Assembly: GCF_003675385.1 (NCBI RefSeq)
Contig: NZ_RCWZ01000003.1
Coordinates: 744,001 to 808,000 of the forward strand
Source: Mucilaginibacter kameinonensis
GTDB lineage: Bacteria > Bacteroidota > Bacteroidia > Sphingobacteriales > Sphingobacteriaceae
Direction: 5' to 3'
Length of the DNA stretch: 64,000 nucleotides
Shown: one piece after another, positions 43,568 through 51,924 of the stretch
Layout of the letters: each line of letters starts with the position of its first letter
How positions within the stretch are numbered: the stretch's first letter is position 1
Made by a program: the position numbers and the translations under genes
Notes under the pieces: model-generated
Seen by the model: the letters and a program-made list of their open reading frames with translations, nothing else
Told to the model about the DNA's origin: nothing
The model's database searches: none

Positions 43568-44212
43568 TTAAATGAACTTTATCGTACCAAAAAAATCCGA
43601 CAGGTGGAAATCAGGTACAACGCTATCAATATTACTCCAGCTTATAAAATGCGGTTCGGGCAGATCATCGCCGCACTTAAAAAAATTCGCCCGGCAGGTA
43701 GTTTCTTTCAATGTTTTAATATCATGATAAACAAAAACATCAAAAGGGATCAGCAATGTCAGTTCCCACACATTTAAGCCGGCAGGATCATCAGCCCAAT
43801 TGATGGTACTGAAAGATTTTATGCTACTTACCTTATCGTCCGGAACTTGTTCTCTGCCGTTGCGGTCTTTACCAAAGCCAACTAACGCGGTCCCGGCGGC
43901 ATTAAATTCCAGGTTATAGTAATTATCATAGCCTGCAAATGCTATGAAAAACTCCACACAGCTATCTCTATAAACAGGATCATTCACATTTGTAAACGTG
44001 GCCTGCGTATGTTGTTCCTGTACAAAGTATTTTAAAGCGATGCCATGCTCCGTATGCGCTACTGAAAAGCTAACCGACGGAAAATATCCTGTATCACTCC
44101 ATAATAGATTATCTATGGCGTATTTTTCTTCCTTATCAAGCAGGACTGACAGCTCATTAAGGCTATTTTTATCATAAGTACCCGGAATAAAAGGGGCGTA
44201 AACTTCCTTCAC
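43568..44212 (-). CDS. CBM9-like carbohydrate-binding protein, cytoplasmic
   Basis: A 214-residue protein matching the carbohydrate-binding family 9-like group: DNLLWSDTGYFPSVSFSVAHTEHGIALKY, DSCVEFFIAF..DNYYNLEFNAAG, and RANFFKCGDDLPEPHFISWSNI near the C-terminus. It has no signal peptide. Initiation is at a GTG (44212); no ATG is available upstream in frame. The MFS sugar transporter follows by 31 bases. Three 11-bp repeats with TTAAC-like cores precede it (44260-44288), similar to those before the TonB receptors. Function is inferred as sugar or sugar-acid binding or metabolism. Confidence 0.75.
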   Translation of the reverse strand: MKEVYAPFIPGTYDKNSLNELSVLLDKEEKYAIDNLLWSDTGYFPSVSFSVAHTEHGIALKYFVQEQHTQATFTNVNDPVYRDSCVEFFIAFAGYDNYYNLEFNAAGTALVGFGKDRNGREQVPDDKVSSIKSFSTINWADDPAGLNVWELTLLIPFDVFVYHDIKTLKETTCRANFFKCGDDLPEPHFISWSNIDSVVPDFHLSDFFGTIKFI

Positions 44213-44259
44213 TATTATTTTATAAGTTATTTCAACTTCAATTTACCAAAAACTCATTC

Positions 44260-44288
44260 CTAACCAAAAGTTAATGCCGAATTAACAG
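44260..44288 (-). promoter_or_regulatory. Tandem 11-bp repeats like those of the phosphorus island
   Basis: On the plus strand CTAACCA (44260), TTAATGC (44271) and TTAACAG (44282) begin 11 bp apart, 48-76 bp upstream of the GTG at 44212. Geometry and cores match the sites at 4211 and 10493. Whether the same regulator is used is unknown. Confidence 0.35.
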
Positions 44289-44464
44289 GTAAACATTAAT
44301 TATTTCACCAAAATAGAAAAAAGTTTATAAATTATTTAAAAATCTATTTTTTACTTTTTAAAAAACGATAAAAACTTTTCAACCCAATAAAATCCGGTAG
44401 GCGGACATACTTTTCTCTTTCATTTCTGTTTTATAATTAGCTACCTTGTAGTAACCAATTTGTT

Positions 44465-45808
44465 ATGAAAAGAAAAACTTTCATTCAATTAAGTACAACC
44501 TTAATGGCATCTCCCTTATTATCATCGCTCCCAACATGGGCACAACAATCACGTTTACAAAACTGGTCGGGCAATTTAACTTACAGCACGGGCAATGTGT
44601 TTTATCCAAAATCGGTTGAAGAGGTACAGCAGCTGATCAAAAAGCATGATAAGATCAAAGCCTTAGGTACAAGGCATTGTTTCAATACCATAGCCGATAG
44701 CAAGGATAACCTGCTATCAACCCGCGACCTGAACAAGGTAGTATCTATCGATAAGCAAAACCACACTGTTACCGTTGAAGGCGGCATAAAATACGGAGAG
44801 CTTGCACCATATCTGCATAAAGAAGGCTTTGCCCTGCATAACCTCGCATCATTACCGCATATTTCGGTAGCGGGTTCAATCACTACGGCAACTCATGGTT
44901 CCGGTGTAAAAAATGGCAATCTTTCGAGTGCTGTTGTGGGGTTGGAAATTGTTAAGGCCGATGGCAGCATTGTGCATCTGTCCAAAGCAAAAGACGCAGC
45001 AAAGCTGAATGCCGCTGTTGTTGGACTTGGCGCTTTAGGTGTGATCACTAAAGTCACGCTGCAAATACAGCCCACTTTTATGATGAAGCAGCACGTATTT
45101 ACCGGTTTACCGATGAGCGAACTAAAGCAGCACTTTGAAAAAATTGTATCGGCCGGATACAGCGTAAGCCTTTTTACCGACTGGCAAAGTGACCATATTA
45201 ACGAGGTTTGGATAAAAAGCCGGATAGGTACAGATAAAGATGAAAACCTGAAGGACTTTTACGGGGCAAAGGCAGCCACAAAAAACCTGCATCCTATTAT
45301 AGCACTCTCTGCCGAAAACTGTACCGAACAAATGGGCGTTCCCGGCCCTTGGTATGAGCGGTTGCCGCATTTTAAAATGGGCTTTACGCCAAGCAGCGGC
45401 AAAGAACTGCAATCGGAGTTTTTTGTGCCTTTTGACCATGCTGTTGAAGCTATTGACGCTGTGGCTAAATTGGGCAAGCAAATTGGCCCCCACCTTTTCA
45501 TTACCGAGATCCGTACTATTGCTGCTGATGACCTATGGATGAGCCCCGCGCATAATCAAAAATCGGTAGCTATCCATTTTACCTGGAAACAGGAAACCGA
45601 GGCCGTATTGAAATTGCTACCCCAAATTGAACGCGAACTTTCTCCGTTTAAAGCAAGACCGCATTGGGGTAAGATATTTACCATTCCGGCTAAAACATTA
45701 GCGGCACGTTACGAAAAAATGGATGCTTTTAAAGCTTTGGTAGCCGAATATGATCCGCACGGCAAGTTCAGGAACCAGTTTTTAGCAACTGAACTTTACA
45801 ACTCCTAA
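44465..45808 (+). CDS. Alditol-oxidase-like FAD enzyme
   Basis: A 447-residue flavoprotein very close in style to Streptomyces AldO (alditol/xylitol oxidase): WSGNLTYSTG, ALGTRHCFNTIAD with the His (His71) that carries the covalent FAD, LPHISVAGSITTATHGSG, and the C-terminal ENCTEQMGVPGPWYERLPHFK, SGKELQSEFFVP, EIRTIAADDLW, HFTWKQE and RPHWGK. It would oxidise the terminal hydroxyl of a sugar alcohol to an aldehyde while reducing oxygen to peroxide. The first 27 residues look like a signal (KRKTF then a hydrophobic stretch ending TWAQ), possibly Tat, unlike the cytosolic Streptomyces enzyme. The next gene converges on it. Confidence 0.9.
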   Translation: MKRKTFIQLSTTLMASPLLSSLPTWAQQSRLQNWSGNLTYSTGNVFYPKSVEEVQQLIKKHDKIKALGTRHCFNTIADSKDNLLSTRDLNKVVSIDKQNHTVTVEGGIKYGELAPYLHKEGFALHNLASLPHISVAGSITTATHGSGVKNGNLSSAVVGLEIVKADGSIVHLSKAKDAAKLNAAVVGLGALGVITKVTLQIQPTFMMKQHVFTGLPMSELKQHFEKIVSAGYSVSLFTDWQSDHINEVWIKSRIGTDKDENLKDFYGAKAATKNLHPIIALSAENCTEQMGVPGPWYERLPHFKMGFTPSSGKELQSEFFVPFDHAVEAIDAVAKLGKQIGPHLFITEIRTIAADDLWMSPAHNQKSVAIHFTWKQETEAVLKLLPQIERELSPFKARPHWGKIFTIPAKTLAARYEKMDAFKALVAEYDPHGKFRNQFLATELYNS

Positions 45809-45822
45809 AGTAAGAAAGATGC

Positions 45823-46242
45823 TTATGGCTGCTGCCTGCGCGGACGTTTTGCTCTTGCCGGGGCGGCAGCTTCCTGTTGCTCAAACCTGTTGTTATTTTC
45901 CCTCGGGAAACGGGGCTTATTGTAGCCCTGTGGTTTTACTTTATTGAAACCAGGTTTGGGTCTTGCAAACTGCTGCTGCTGTTTTTGTTGCGGCTGATGT
46001 TTTTGCTCTGCTATCCTAACGCTTATTTCACGCTCGTCGATAGTAGCACCATTCATGGCATCAATGGCACGCTGTGCGCCAGCCTCGTCACTCATTTCTA
46101 AAAAACCATATCCTTTGCTAATGCCGCTGTCTTTATCGGTAATTATCCGTACGGTACTAACCGTACCATAAGCGCTGAACAGTTCAACAAGTTCTATTTC
46201 TTCCATATCTCGTGGAAAGCCCACGATAAAAAGCTTAATCAT
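45823..46242 (-). CDS. RRM-domain RNA-binding protein
   Basis: A 139-residue protein with one RNA recognition motif (about 3-75): RNP2 LFIVGF (4-9) and RNP1 KGYGFLEM (43-50), with the aromatic residues for RNA stacking in place. The C-terminal tail (about 80-139) is rich in Gln, Pro, Arg and Lys and ends RAKRPRRQQP. Such short RRM proteins are common in Bacteroidota and bind RNA broadly, often in cold or stress response. It converges with the AldO-like gene, with 14 bases between stops. Confidence 0.92.
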   Translation of the reverse strand: MIKLFIVGFPRDMEEIELVELFSAYGTVSTVRIITDKDSGISKGYGFLEMSDEAGAQRAIDAMNGATIDEREISVRIAEQKHQPQQKQQQQFARPKPGFNKVKPQGYNKPRFPRENNNRFEQQEAAAPARAKRPRRQQP

Positions 46243-46277
46243 ACTATATTATGTAATTGCAACAGGTAACCAGTCAG

Positions 46278-46285
46278 CAAATATA
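46278..46285 (-). promoter_or_regulatory. Candidate -7 element of the RRM gene
   Basis: On the minus strand TATATTTG matches TAnnTTTG exactly, 36 bases before the ATG at 46242. A -33 TTG at the usual distance was not seen. Confidence 0.35.
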
Positions 46286-46340
46286 GTGCAGAAAAATGGT
46301 ATAGCCTATTGCTCAACGGTCAGTTAAAAGCTAATTTGCA

Positions 46341-46373
46341 AAAAAAGCGCTCCGTATTTTACCCCGGAACGCT
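46341..46373 (-). terminator. Orphan intrinsic terminator
   Basis: Arms 46346-46354 and 46365-46373 (AGCGcTCCG / CGGAaCGCT, one mismatch) are followed on the minus strand by a run of seven T (46340-46346 on the plus strand as A). No gene ends just upstream on that strand; the nearest is 366 bases away. It may end a short untranslated RNA or a read-through transcript. Confidence 0.5.
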
Positions 46374-46681
46374 AATTTCACACAAATTGTGTAATCAACC
46401 CTGCCTATTCACTCTCATTTTGGCAGTATTTTCATTTAATTGTCATTTAAACTTATAATCAACCACTTGCTTTGGGACAGAAAGGCCAAAATGTGGTTCA
46501 CAGATGGGAACAGTGCCTATTTTTCCGCTATTTCACCCTGCAGATCGGTGTTATTTACAGGCTCGATAATGGTGCATTATACCGATTAGCCATTTGCAAC
46601 TTTACTGTTTAGTTTTATGTTACTGCTGTTCGCAAAACCATGCAGAAGCTGCCTAACTGGTGAAATTTGCTGATAAAATTG

Positions 46682-46716
46682 CCCGCGGTTTCCCCAATAG
46701 CTGACGAAGCCGCGGG
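46682..46716 (-). terminator. Terminator of the ECF sigma operon
   Basis: CCCGCGGTTT (46682-46691) pairs with AAGCCGCGGG (46707-46716) with one mismatch, 23 bases past the stop at 46740. On the minus strand it is followed by CAATTTTAT. Confidence 0.65.
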
Positions 46717-46739
46717 TTAATAATCGCAAAGTAGATTGA

Positions 46740-47555
46740 TTATTTTGCCTTACGGATATAAAGACTTCCGAAAGTAGTTTTCATCATCAGTTCCTGGCCA
46801 CCGCCGGCTATTTTGCCGTAAACCCAGTCCTCCATTTTCAGGCTGTACATTCCTTTTTCGCCGGTGTTTTTAGTAACCACCGGTTTACGCTGCTCGGTTG
46901 CCACATCAAAATCAGTAAAAATATCGCCCTGGTCTGATTTTAATTTCACATTGGCTTTAAGGCTGGCCGGGAAGGTAACATCAACCTTACCATTGAGTGT
47001 TGAAAAAGCCATAGCCGCTTTCGCATCGATGCTTCTAAAAGTAACCTCTACGTTGCCATTAACCGTGTTGGCTACAACTGAGCCTGCAATATTGTTCAGT
47101 TTAATATAACCGTTAACATTTCTGATCTCCAAATCGCCGCTAAGGTTACTTGCGTTGATGTTACCATTATTTACTGTGGATAACTTAACGCTGGTGCTAT
47201 TCATTGGCACTTTAATGGTGAGGTTAGTGGTTTTGTTAGGGCTACCATGAATATTTACCTCGTTATTATTTTCCTGGGCCTGAACATCTAAATTATTACC
47301 AGCAAATAAACGCTTCATGCCTCCCGGAACGGCCTCCTTTTCACGGTGCTTTCGTTCTTCACCCTGGGCATCAATGATAATATCCTTGCCATCGTACCCG
47401 GTTACGGTAATAGAGCCGTTAACTAAACTTATATCCAGCTTGTATGGTTTTCCCGGCTCGCTCAAAGGCACTACCAATTGGCCTTCCTGTGCCCAAAGCC
47501 TCGCGCTTAGCAGCACAGTTAATATTAATATTCCTGTAAATCTTATCGTTTTCAT
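46740..47555 (-). CDS. DUF4097 beta-strand-repeat protein
   Basis: A 271-residue exported protein (signal about 1-22, ending LWAQ). The body repeats short strands such as VNGSITVTGYDGKDIIID, STVNNGNINASNLSGDLEIRNVNGYIKLNNIAGSVVANTVNGNVEV, typical of DUF4097, a right-handed beta-roll seen in putative adhesin-like proteins. No enzyme motif. It is the last gene of a four-gene operon with an ECF sigma factor, anti-sigma factor and a second DUF4097 protein, which implies control by, and perhaps signalling to, that sigma factor. Confidence 0.85.
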   Translation of the reverse strand: MKTIRFTGILILTVLLSARLWAQEGQLVVPLSEPGKPYKLDISLVNGSITVTGYDGKDIIIDAQGEERKHREKEAVPGGMKRLFAGNNLDVQAQENNNEVNIHGSPNKTTNLTIKVPMNSTSVKLSTVNNGNINASNLSGDLEIRNVNGYIKLNNIAGSVVANTVNGNVEVTFRSIDAKAAMAFSTLNGKVDVTFPASLKANVKLKSDQGDIFTDFDVATEQRKPVVTKNTGEKGMYSLKMEDWVYGKIAGGGQELMMKTTFGSLYIRKAK

Positions 47556-47568
47556 GTTGTTATTTTAT

Positions 47569-48435
47569 TTACTGTTGTTTTTTGATATAAATATTGCCGT
47601 TAAGGGTTTCAAACTTAAATAGTTTCCCTCCTGCTCCTATGCGTACACCGTTATTTTTACTGAGTTTGTAGGTTGTACCGGCACCGCTTTTTGATTCGGA
47701 TTTGCTTACCCTTGTAGGCAGCACTTCAGCATCCGGAAAATCGGTATAGAACTGGCCGTTCATGCTTTTAAATTCCAGATCGGCCGCCAGGTTGCCCGGA
47801 TAAGTGACTTCCAATTTACCGTTAAGGGTATAGTAGTTTGAAGCATCCGGCGGTACCGAAAGATAGGTTACCGTAAGCGGCCCGTTAATGGTATGCGCGT
47901 TGGTTGTACCTTTGGCATTGGCGATGGTTATGCCGCCATTCACATTGTTTACTTTTAATGCGCCATAAACATCTTTAACTTCAACGTTTCCGTCATTTAC
48001 CGTTGATACGCAAAGGTTCATGCCATAAGGTACTTTCACGGTGTATTCTAATTTCACGCTATAATGAACATGCCTGTGTTCCTCATCCCTGTTCCAGTTG
48101 CGGCGGGGGCGACTGTCATAAGGCTCGGCCGTGTAGGCAATTATGCTATCGGCTTTTTGTTCAAATCCCAGTTTAAACTCCTTTTTACCTTGTTCTACAT
48201 CAGATGATTCGTTACCACGGATGGTTTCATCTATCTCGATAGATACCTGGTTACCCGAATATCCCTGCACGTTTATCGATCCAAAAACATTGTAAATAGC
48301 CAATGTGGTGCCCGAAGCCGCTCCCTGCAAGGTAAACTGCTTGCTCACGTGCTCCTTAAAATCCTGGGCATGGGCCGAAATTTGGGCAAGGCACAGCCCC
48401 AGACCTGTTAAAACAGGTATTAGTGATCTTTTCAT
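47569..48435 (-). CDS. DUF4097-like beta-strand-repeat protein
   Basis: A 288-residue exported protein (signal about 1-23, ending AHAQ) and a paralogue of its downstream neighbour: IYNVFGSINVQGYSGNQVSIEIDE at the start of the roll, then STVNDGNVEVKDVYGALKVNNVNGGITIANAKGTTNAHTINGPLTV. An Asp/Arg/His-rich charged loop (SRPRRNWNRDEEHRH, about 110-124) is a difference from the neighbour. It lies 13 bases from each flanking gene in the sigma operon. Role unknown; envelope location is likely. Confidence 0.83.
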   Translation of the reverse strand: MKRSLIPVLTGLGLCLAQISAHAQDFKEHVSKQFTLQGAASGTTLAIYNVFGSINVQGYSGNQVSIEIDETIRGNESSDVEQGKKEFKLGFEQKADSIIAYTAEPYDSRPRRNWNRDEEHRHVHYSVKLEYTVKVPYGMNLCVSTVNDGNVEVKDVYGALKVNNVNGGITIANAKGTTNAHTINGPLTVTYLSVPPDASNYYTLNGKLEVTYPGNLAADLEFKSMNGQFYTDFPDAEVLPTRVSKSESKSGAGTTYKLSKNNGVRIGAGGKLFKFETLNGNIYIKKQQ

Positions 48436-48448
48436 GATTTGGTTTATT

Positions 48449-49264
48449 TTAAATTAGTTGGGTTATAGTTTGCTTGATCTTGTCGCGTACGCCATGATCA
48501 AGGTCTTTTTGTTTTAAGAGCTCTTTGAACGAGTTTACAGATCGCTTTTCCTGCAGTTTCAGCATCACATCGGCAATAGCCAGTTGCATCAGCGGCGAAT
48601 CCTGTTCAACTATCGACTTGATGAGACCTTCCCTCACCTCCGGGTGCCCGGCAAGATGTGTCAGGGCGTCGAGCGTACTCAAACGAACATTCACATTCGG
48701 ATCGTTATTGAGCGTGGCCAGTAAAGCATCTATTACCTGCTTATCAGCATGTTTGATCTCGCTGGTATAGCTCACCCCCCTGATCCGTTCAGATGCTGAT
48801 GGATTTTCAAGCAGGGCCAGCATCATGGTTTGCTTAAGCTCATGCACCTGTGAGCTTAACGCTTGCAATTGTCTGTCCTGATCGTCGCTTTTATTTTTTC
48901 CGAACAACAGGTAGCCGCCAACAACCAATATCACAATCATTACCAGGTTGTAAGCCATAGGCCAGCGCGGTTGCCACTGCCAAAAGTTGCTCAATTGATA
49001 TTTAATATCTGCCCAAAGGCTTCTTTGCTCCTTTACCGATTCTTTGTAAGTATCGAGCATGGCATAAAACTTTACGCTCATATTGGCCGAGGGTTCGGGT
49101 GTTTCAATTTGCCCTATATGGCCCCATAGCTGCTGCAAGGCCTCCAATTCGGTACGGCAATGGTCGCAGCCGGATATATGCTGTTCCAGCACCCCTTTTT
49201 CTTCGGCACTTAGCTCTTTGTTTATCCAACCGGTAAACAGTTCCTCATATAGCTCACATTTCAT
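48449..49264 (-). CDS. Zinc-finger anti-sigma factor with HEAT repeats
   Basis: A 271-residue single-pass membrane protein. The N-terminus is a ZAS-type anti-sigma domain with His29, Cys33 and Cys36 (HISGCDHC). One membrane helix lies at about 105-122 (NLVMIVILVVGGYLLFG). The C-terminal half (about 160-270) consists of HEAT-like helical pairs (VIDALLATLNNDPNVNVRLSTLDALTHLAGHPEVREGLIKSIV), an unusual sensor part for an anti-sigma factor. It follows the sigma gene by 12 bases and should hold that sigma factor at the membrane until a signal arrives. Confidence 0.88.
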   Translation of the reverse strand: MKCELYEELFTGWINKELSAEEKGVLEQHISGCDHCRTELEALQQLWGHIGQIETPEPSANMSVKFYAMLDTYKESVKEQRSLWADIKYQLSNFWQWQPRWPMAYNLVMIVILVVGGYLLFGKNKSDDQDRQLQALSSQVHELKQTMMLALLENPSASERIRGVSYTSEIKHADKQVIDALLATLNNDPNVNVRLSTLDALTHLAGHPEVREGLIKSIVEQDSPLMQLAIADVMLKLQEKRSVNSFKELLKQKDLDHGVRDKIKQTITQLI

Positions 49265-49276
49265 CTTAATACTGTT

Positions 49277-49825
49277 TTATCGTTCCATTTTTACATAAAT
49301 ACTTTTAAGCTCCTGCATGGCCCGGTGAATGCGCACCTTCACCGTACCTTCGGTCATGCCCAGTATCTGCGCTATCTCCTGGCATTTTAGCTCCTGGAAC
49401 CGGCTCAGGGCTAAAATTTCCCGCTGACTTTCGCTTAACTTTCCCATGGCCCGGTGCAGCTCGGCTTTGGCCTGCTTTTTTTCAAAGGCTTCATCGGGTA
49501 CCAGGCCTCCGGCAATGGTTTCGGCCGCTTCCACACCTTCATGCTGTACCTGCTGCTTGTTTTTGCGCCAGTGATCTTTTAAAACATTGCGGGCGATAGA
49601 GTACATCCAGTGGATATATTCGCCGGTGCCGGTAAAAGTGTGACGGTATTTGAGCATCTTATAAAACACCTGCTGCACCATGTCTTCGCTCAGTTCCCGC
49701 TGATAGGTCATGTGGAACAGAAAGCCATACAACTGCCGATTGTAGCGTTCAAAGAGCATACCCATCCTGTCAAGGTCGCCGGCTTTCACCTTTAGCATAA
49801 TGGCATTGTCTGTAAGCGTGTTCAA
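49277..49825 (-). CDS. ECF-type RNA polymerase sigma factor
   Basis: A 182-residue sigma-70 of the extracytoplasmic-function group. Region 2 is at about 25-95 (LFERYNRQLYGFLFHMT, MVQQVFYKMLKYRHTF, WMYSIARNVLKDHWRKN) and region 4 at about 120-178 (ALSRFQELKCQEIAQILGMTEGTVKVRIHRAMQELK). The frame begins at a TTG (49825); an ATG ten codons in (49798) would remove LTDNAI, which lines up with the usual start of such factors, so TTG is plausible. It heads an operon with its anti-sigma factor and two DUF4097 proteins. Confidence 0.9.
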   Translation of the reverse strand: MNTLTDNAIMLKVKAGDLDRMGMLFERYNRQLYGFLFHMTYQRELSEDMVQQVFYKMLKYRHTFTGTGEYIHWMYSIARNVLKDHWRKNKQQVQHEGVEAAETIAGGLVPDEAFEKKQAKAELHRAMGKLSESQREILALSRFQELKCQEIAQILGMTEGTVKVRIHRAMQELKSIYVKMER

Positions 49826-49855
49826 TCAGTTTGTAATTATGTAATATACCTTAAG

Positions 49856-49881
49856 TACTTCGGCGGCATAAAATGGTTACA
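49856..49881 (-). promoter_or_regulatory. Possible ECF-type autoregulatory promoter
   Basis: On the minus strand TGTAACC (plus 49875-49881) resembles the AAC-containing -35 of ECF promoters, with CGAAGTA (plus 49856-49862) about one helical turn and a half downstream, 31 bases before the sigma start. This is a weak match based on general ECF promoter shape only. Confidence 0.25.
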
Positions 49882-50006
49882 GAAAATTTTTATTTTTTTT
49901 CGGGGGATACGATCCGTATCAAACTTAACAGAAATTTAAAGGAAACAAGAGATTGGTTTGAGAGGTTATTAACTAACTTTATATCAACAATTAAAACCAT
50001 AAGATC

Positions 50007-50369
50007 ATGACCACCACCGAAGTAGCAGAAAAATTAGTACAGTATTGCCGCGAGGGCCAGCATACCCAGGCTATTGATGAGCTTTATGCAGATAATATTG
50101 TGAGCCGTGAGCCAAAAGGTTCGCCAATGGAACTTACCGAGGGTAAAGAAGCCGTTAAAGGCAAAACAGAATACTGGTATGCTTCGGTACAGGAGGTTCA
50201 CAGTGGTGAGGTATCAGATCCTGTTGTTACCGGTAACTTTTTCGCGGTAACTATGGATATGGATGTTACCTACAAAGAAGGCGGCCGTATGCCAATGAAT
50301 GAAGTAGCCGTTTACGAGGTAAAGGACGGAAAAATTATAGCAGAGCAGTTTTTTTACAACATGGGCTAA
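50007..50369 (+). CDS. SnoaL/NTF2-like small protein
   Basis: A 120-residue single-domain protein of the NTF2-like cone fold: helical N-terminus (VAEKLVQYCREGQHTQAIDELYADNIVSREPKG), the KEAVKGKTEYWYASV helix and C-terminal strands ending DGKIIAEQFFYNMG. Family members range from ketosteroid-isomerase-like enzymes to binding proteins; no catalytic residue can be assigned here. It is a single gene with its own terminator. Confidence 0.8.
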   Translation: MTTTEVAEKLVQYCREGQHTQAIDELYADNIVSREPKGSPMELTEGKEAVKGKTEYWYASVQEVHSGEVSDPVVTGNFFAVTMDMDVTYKEGGRMPMNEVAVYEVKDGKIIAEQFFYNMG

Positions 50370-50394
50370 CAGCACCTAACCAATAATAAGCAAT

Positions 50395-50432
50395 TAAGGC
50401 CTTCGCTATATGCAAAGGCCTTTGTTTTTTTT
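50395..50432. terminator. Intrinsic terminator after the NTF2-like gene
   Basis: AAGGCCTTCGC and GCAAAGGCCTT form a stem with one mismatch around a short loop (about 50396-50422), followed by GTTTTTTTTT on the plus strand. It lies between the convergent NTF2-like and uxuA genes. Confidence 0.75.
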
Positions 50433-50448
50433 CCGGAGATGGTAAAAA

Positions 50449-51645
50449 TTAGTTTTCCAAAGACCGGATAATTCCCAGCTCAAGCCCCCTCAGCTCGGCC
50501 AGGCCACGAAGCCTGCCAATGGCCGAATAGCCCGGATTGGTTTTCTTTTTCAGGTCATCCAGCATTTGGTGACCGTGATCCGGGCGCATAGGGATACTTA
50601 ACCGGCGTTGTTTCATTACCTGTACCAGTTCTTTTACTACTGCAAACATATCTACATCGCCCTCCAAATGGTTATCTTCATAAAAATCACCAAACTCATT
50701 ACGGCGGGTGCTACGTAAGTGGATAAAATTGATCCTGTCGCCAAATTGTTTAACCATAGCAGGTAGATCATTATCGGGCCTTACCCCGTATGATCCCGTA
50801 CAGAAACATAAGCCATTGTTTAATGACGGAACCGCTTCAATAAGCGCATTGATATGTTCCGCAGTACTTACTACCCTTGGCAGGCCTAAAATAGCATACG
50901 GAGGATCATCCGGGTGGATAACCATTTTAATATTATTAGCATCAGCAACCGGGATCACCTGCTTCAGGAAGAAGATCAGGTTTTGCCTTAACTTATCTGC
51001 ATCAATACCATCATAGGCAGAAAGAGCTTCTCTGAATTTATCCAGCGTAAAGCTTTCCTCGCTGCCCGGCAAACCGGCTATGATATTGCGCTGTAGCAAT
51101 TGTTTGTCGTCATCGCTCATGCCTTCAAAACGTGCTTTAGCGCGGGCAAGGTCATCAGCAGTATATTCCTGCTCTGCCCCTTTTCTTTTCAGCATAAAAA
51201 CGTCAAAGGCTATGAAGGCTGCTTTTTCAAAGCGAAGGGCTTTCGAGCCATCCTCAACAGTAAAACTCAGATCGGTACGTGTCCAATCCAATACCGGCAT
51301 AAAATTATAAGTAACTATATGAATTCCACAGGTAGCCAGGTTTTGCAGGCTTTGCTTATAGTTTTCGATATACTGCAGGTAACCATCGGTTTGTGTTTTG
51401 ATGGCTTCGTGTACAGGTACGCTTTCAACTACATCCCAGGTAAGGCCGGCAGCTTCAACAATAGCCTTGCGTTCATTAATGGCTTCAACGCTCCAAACCT
51501 GGCCATTGGGAATTTGATGCAGGGCGCTCACAACGCCTGTGCAGCCTGCCTGCCGAATATCATTTAAACTCACCGGATCATTGGGGCCATACCAACGCAT
51601 GGTATTTACCATGCTGAAAGTATTGCTTGTATTGGTACTACTCAT
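50449..51645 (-). CDS. uxuA: Mannonate dehydratase
   Basis: A 398-residue enzyme that converts D-mannonate to 2-keto-3-deoxy-D-gluconate in hexuronate breakdown. The N-terminus MRWYGPNDPVSLNDIRQAGCTGVVSALHQIPNGQVW and the C-terminal block HLRSTRRNEFGDFYEDNHLEGDVDM, RPDHGHQM and GRLRGLAELRGLE are typical of UxuA. Metal-binding His, Cys and Asp residues (HPDDPP, CTGSYGVR, DHGH) are present. The ATG at 51645 adds a Ser/Thr/Asn-rich tail; Met12 is a possible alternative start. No other hexuronate genes lie beside it. Confidence 0.95.
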   Translation of the reverse strand: MSSTNTSNTFSMVNTMRWYGPNDPVSLNDIRQAGCTGVVSALHQIPNGQVWSVEAINERKAIVEAAGLTWDVVESVPVHEAIKTQTDGYLQYIENYKQSLQNLATCGIHIVTYNFMPVLDWTRTDLSFTVEDGSKALRFEKAAFIAFDVFMLKRKGAEQEYTADDLARAKARFEGMSDDDKQLLQRNIIAGLPGSEESFTLDKFREALSAYDGIDADKLRQNLIFFLKQVIPVADANNIKMVIHPDDPPYAILGLPRVVSTAEHINALIEAVPSLNNGLCFCTGSYGVRPDNDLPAMVKQFGDRINFIHLRSTRRNEFGDFYEDNHLEGDVDMFAVVKELVQVMKQRRLSIPMRPDHGHQMLDDLKKKTNPGYSAIGRLRGLAELRGLELGIIRSLEN

Positions 51646-51924
51646 TTTTTTATATAGATAGGTTTAATATCAAAAACAGATGTTTTCTGCTTTTTAAACA
51701 GAACACTGATACACGGGCCAATAATCGTTATATTTTTTTAATAGCCTAACAGCTAATTGCAAATTGTTTTCGCCTGCCAATTAAATTACCCGCATAGTTT
51801 AATAATCATTGTAAAATTGTTAAATTTCGGCTTCGCATTTAATAAAAAGACAAAAACTGCCTTCATGAGTTTAGAACCTTTCCTCGCCGTATTTGTGATA
51901 ACCCAGTACAGGAGACACCTGAAA

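Larger units (their letters stand above)
46286..46739. other. Long gene-free spacer with an orphan terminator
   Basis: About 450 bases between the RRM promoter and the end of the ECF operon with no credible gene. It holds the hairpin at 46341-46373, pointing toward the minus strand, and the operon terminator at 46682-46716. Short frames here are under 35 codons and unconvincing. Confidence 0.5.

Noticed and set aside
51100..51567. Plus-strand frame of 155 codons opposite uxuA
   Set aside because: It overlaps the conserved UxuA reading frame completely and shows no recognisable domain.
51757..51924. N-terminal extension of the membrane histidine kinase to a TTG
   Set aside because: The added residues lack family character and TTG is a rare start; ATG 51925 is preceded by GGAG and begins just before the first membrane helix.
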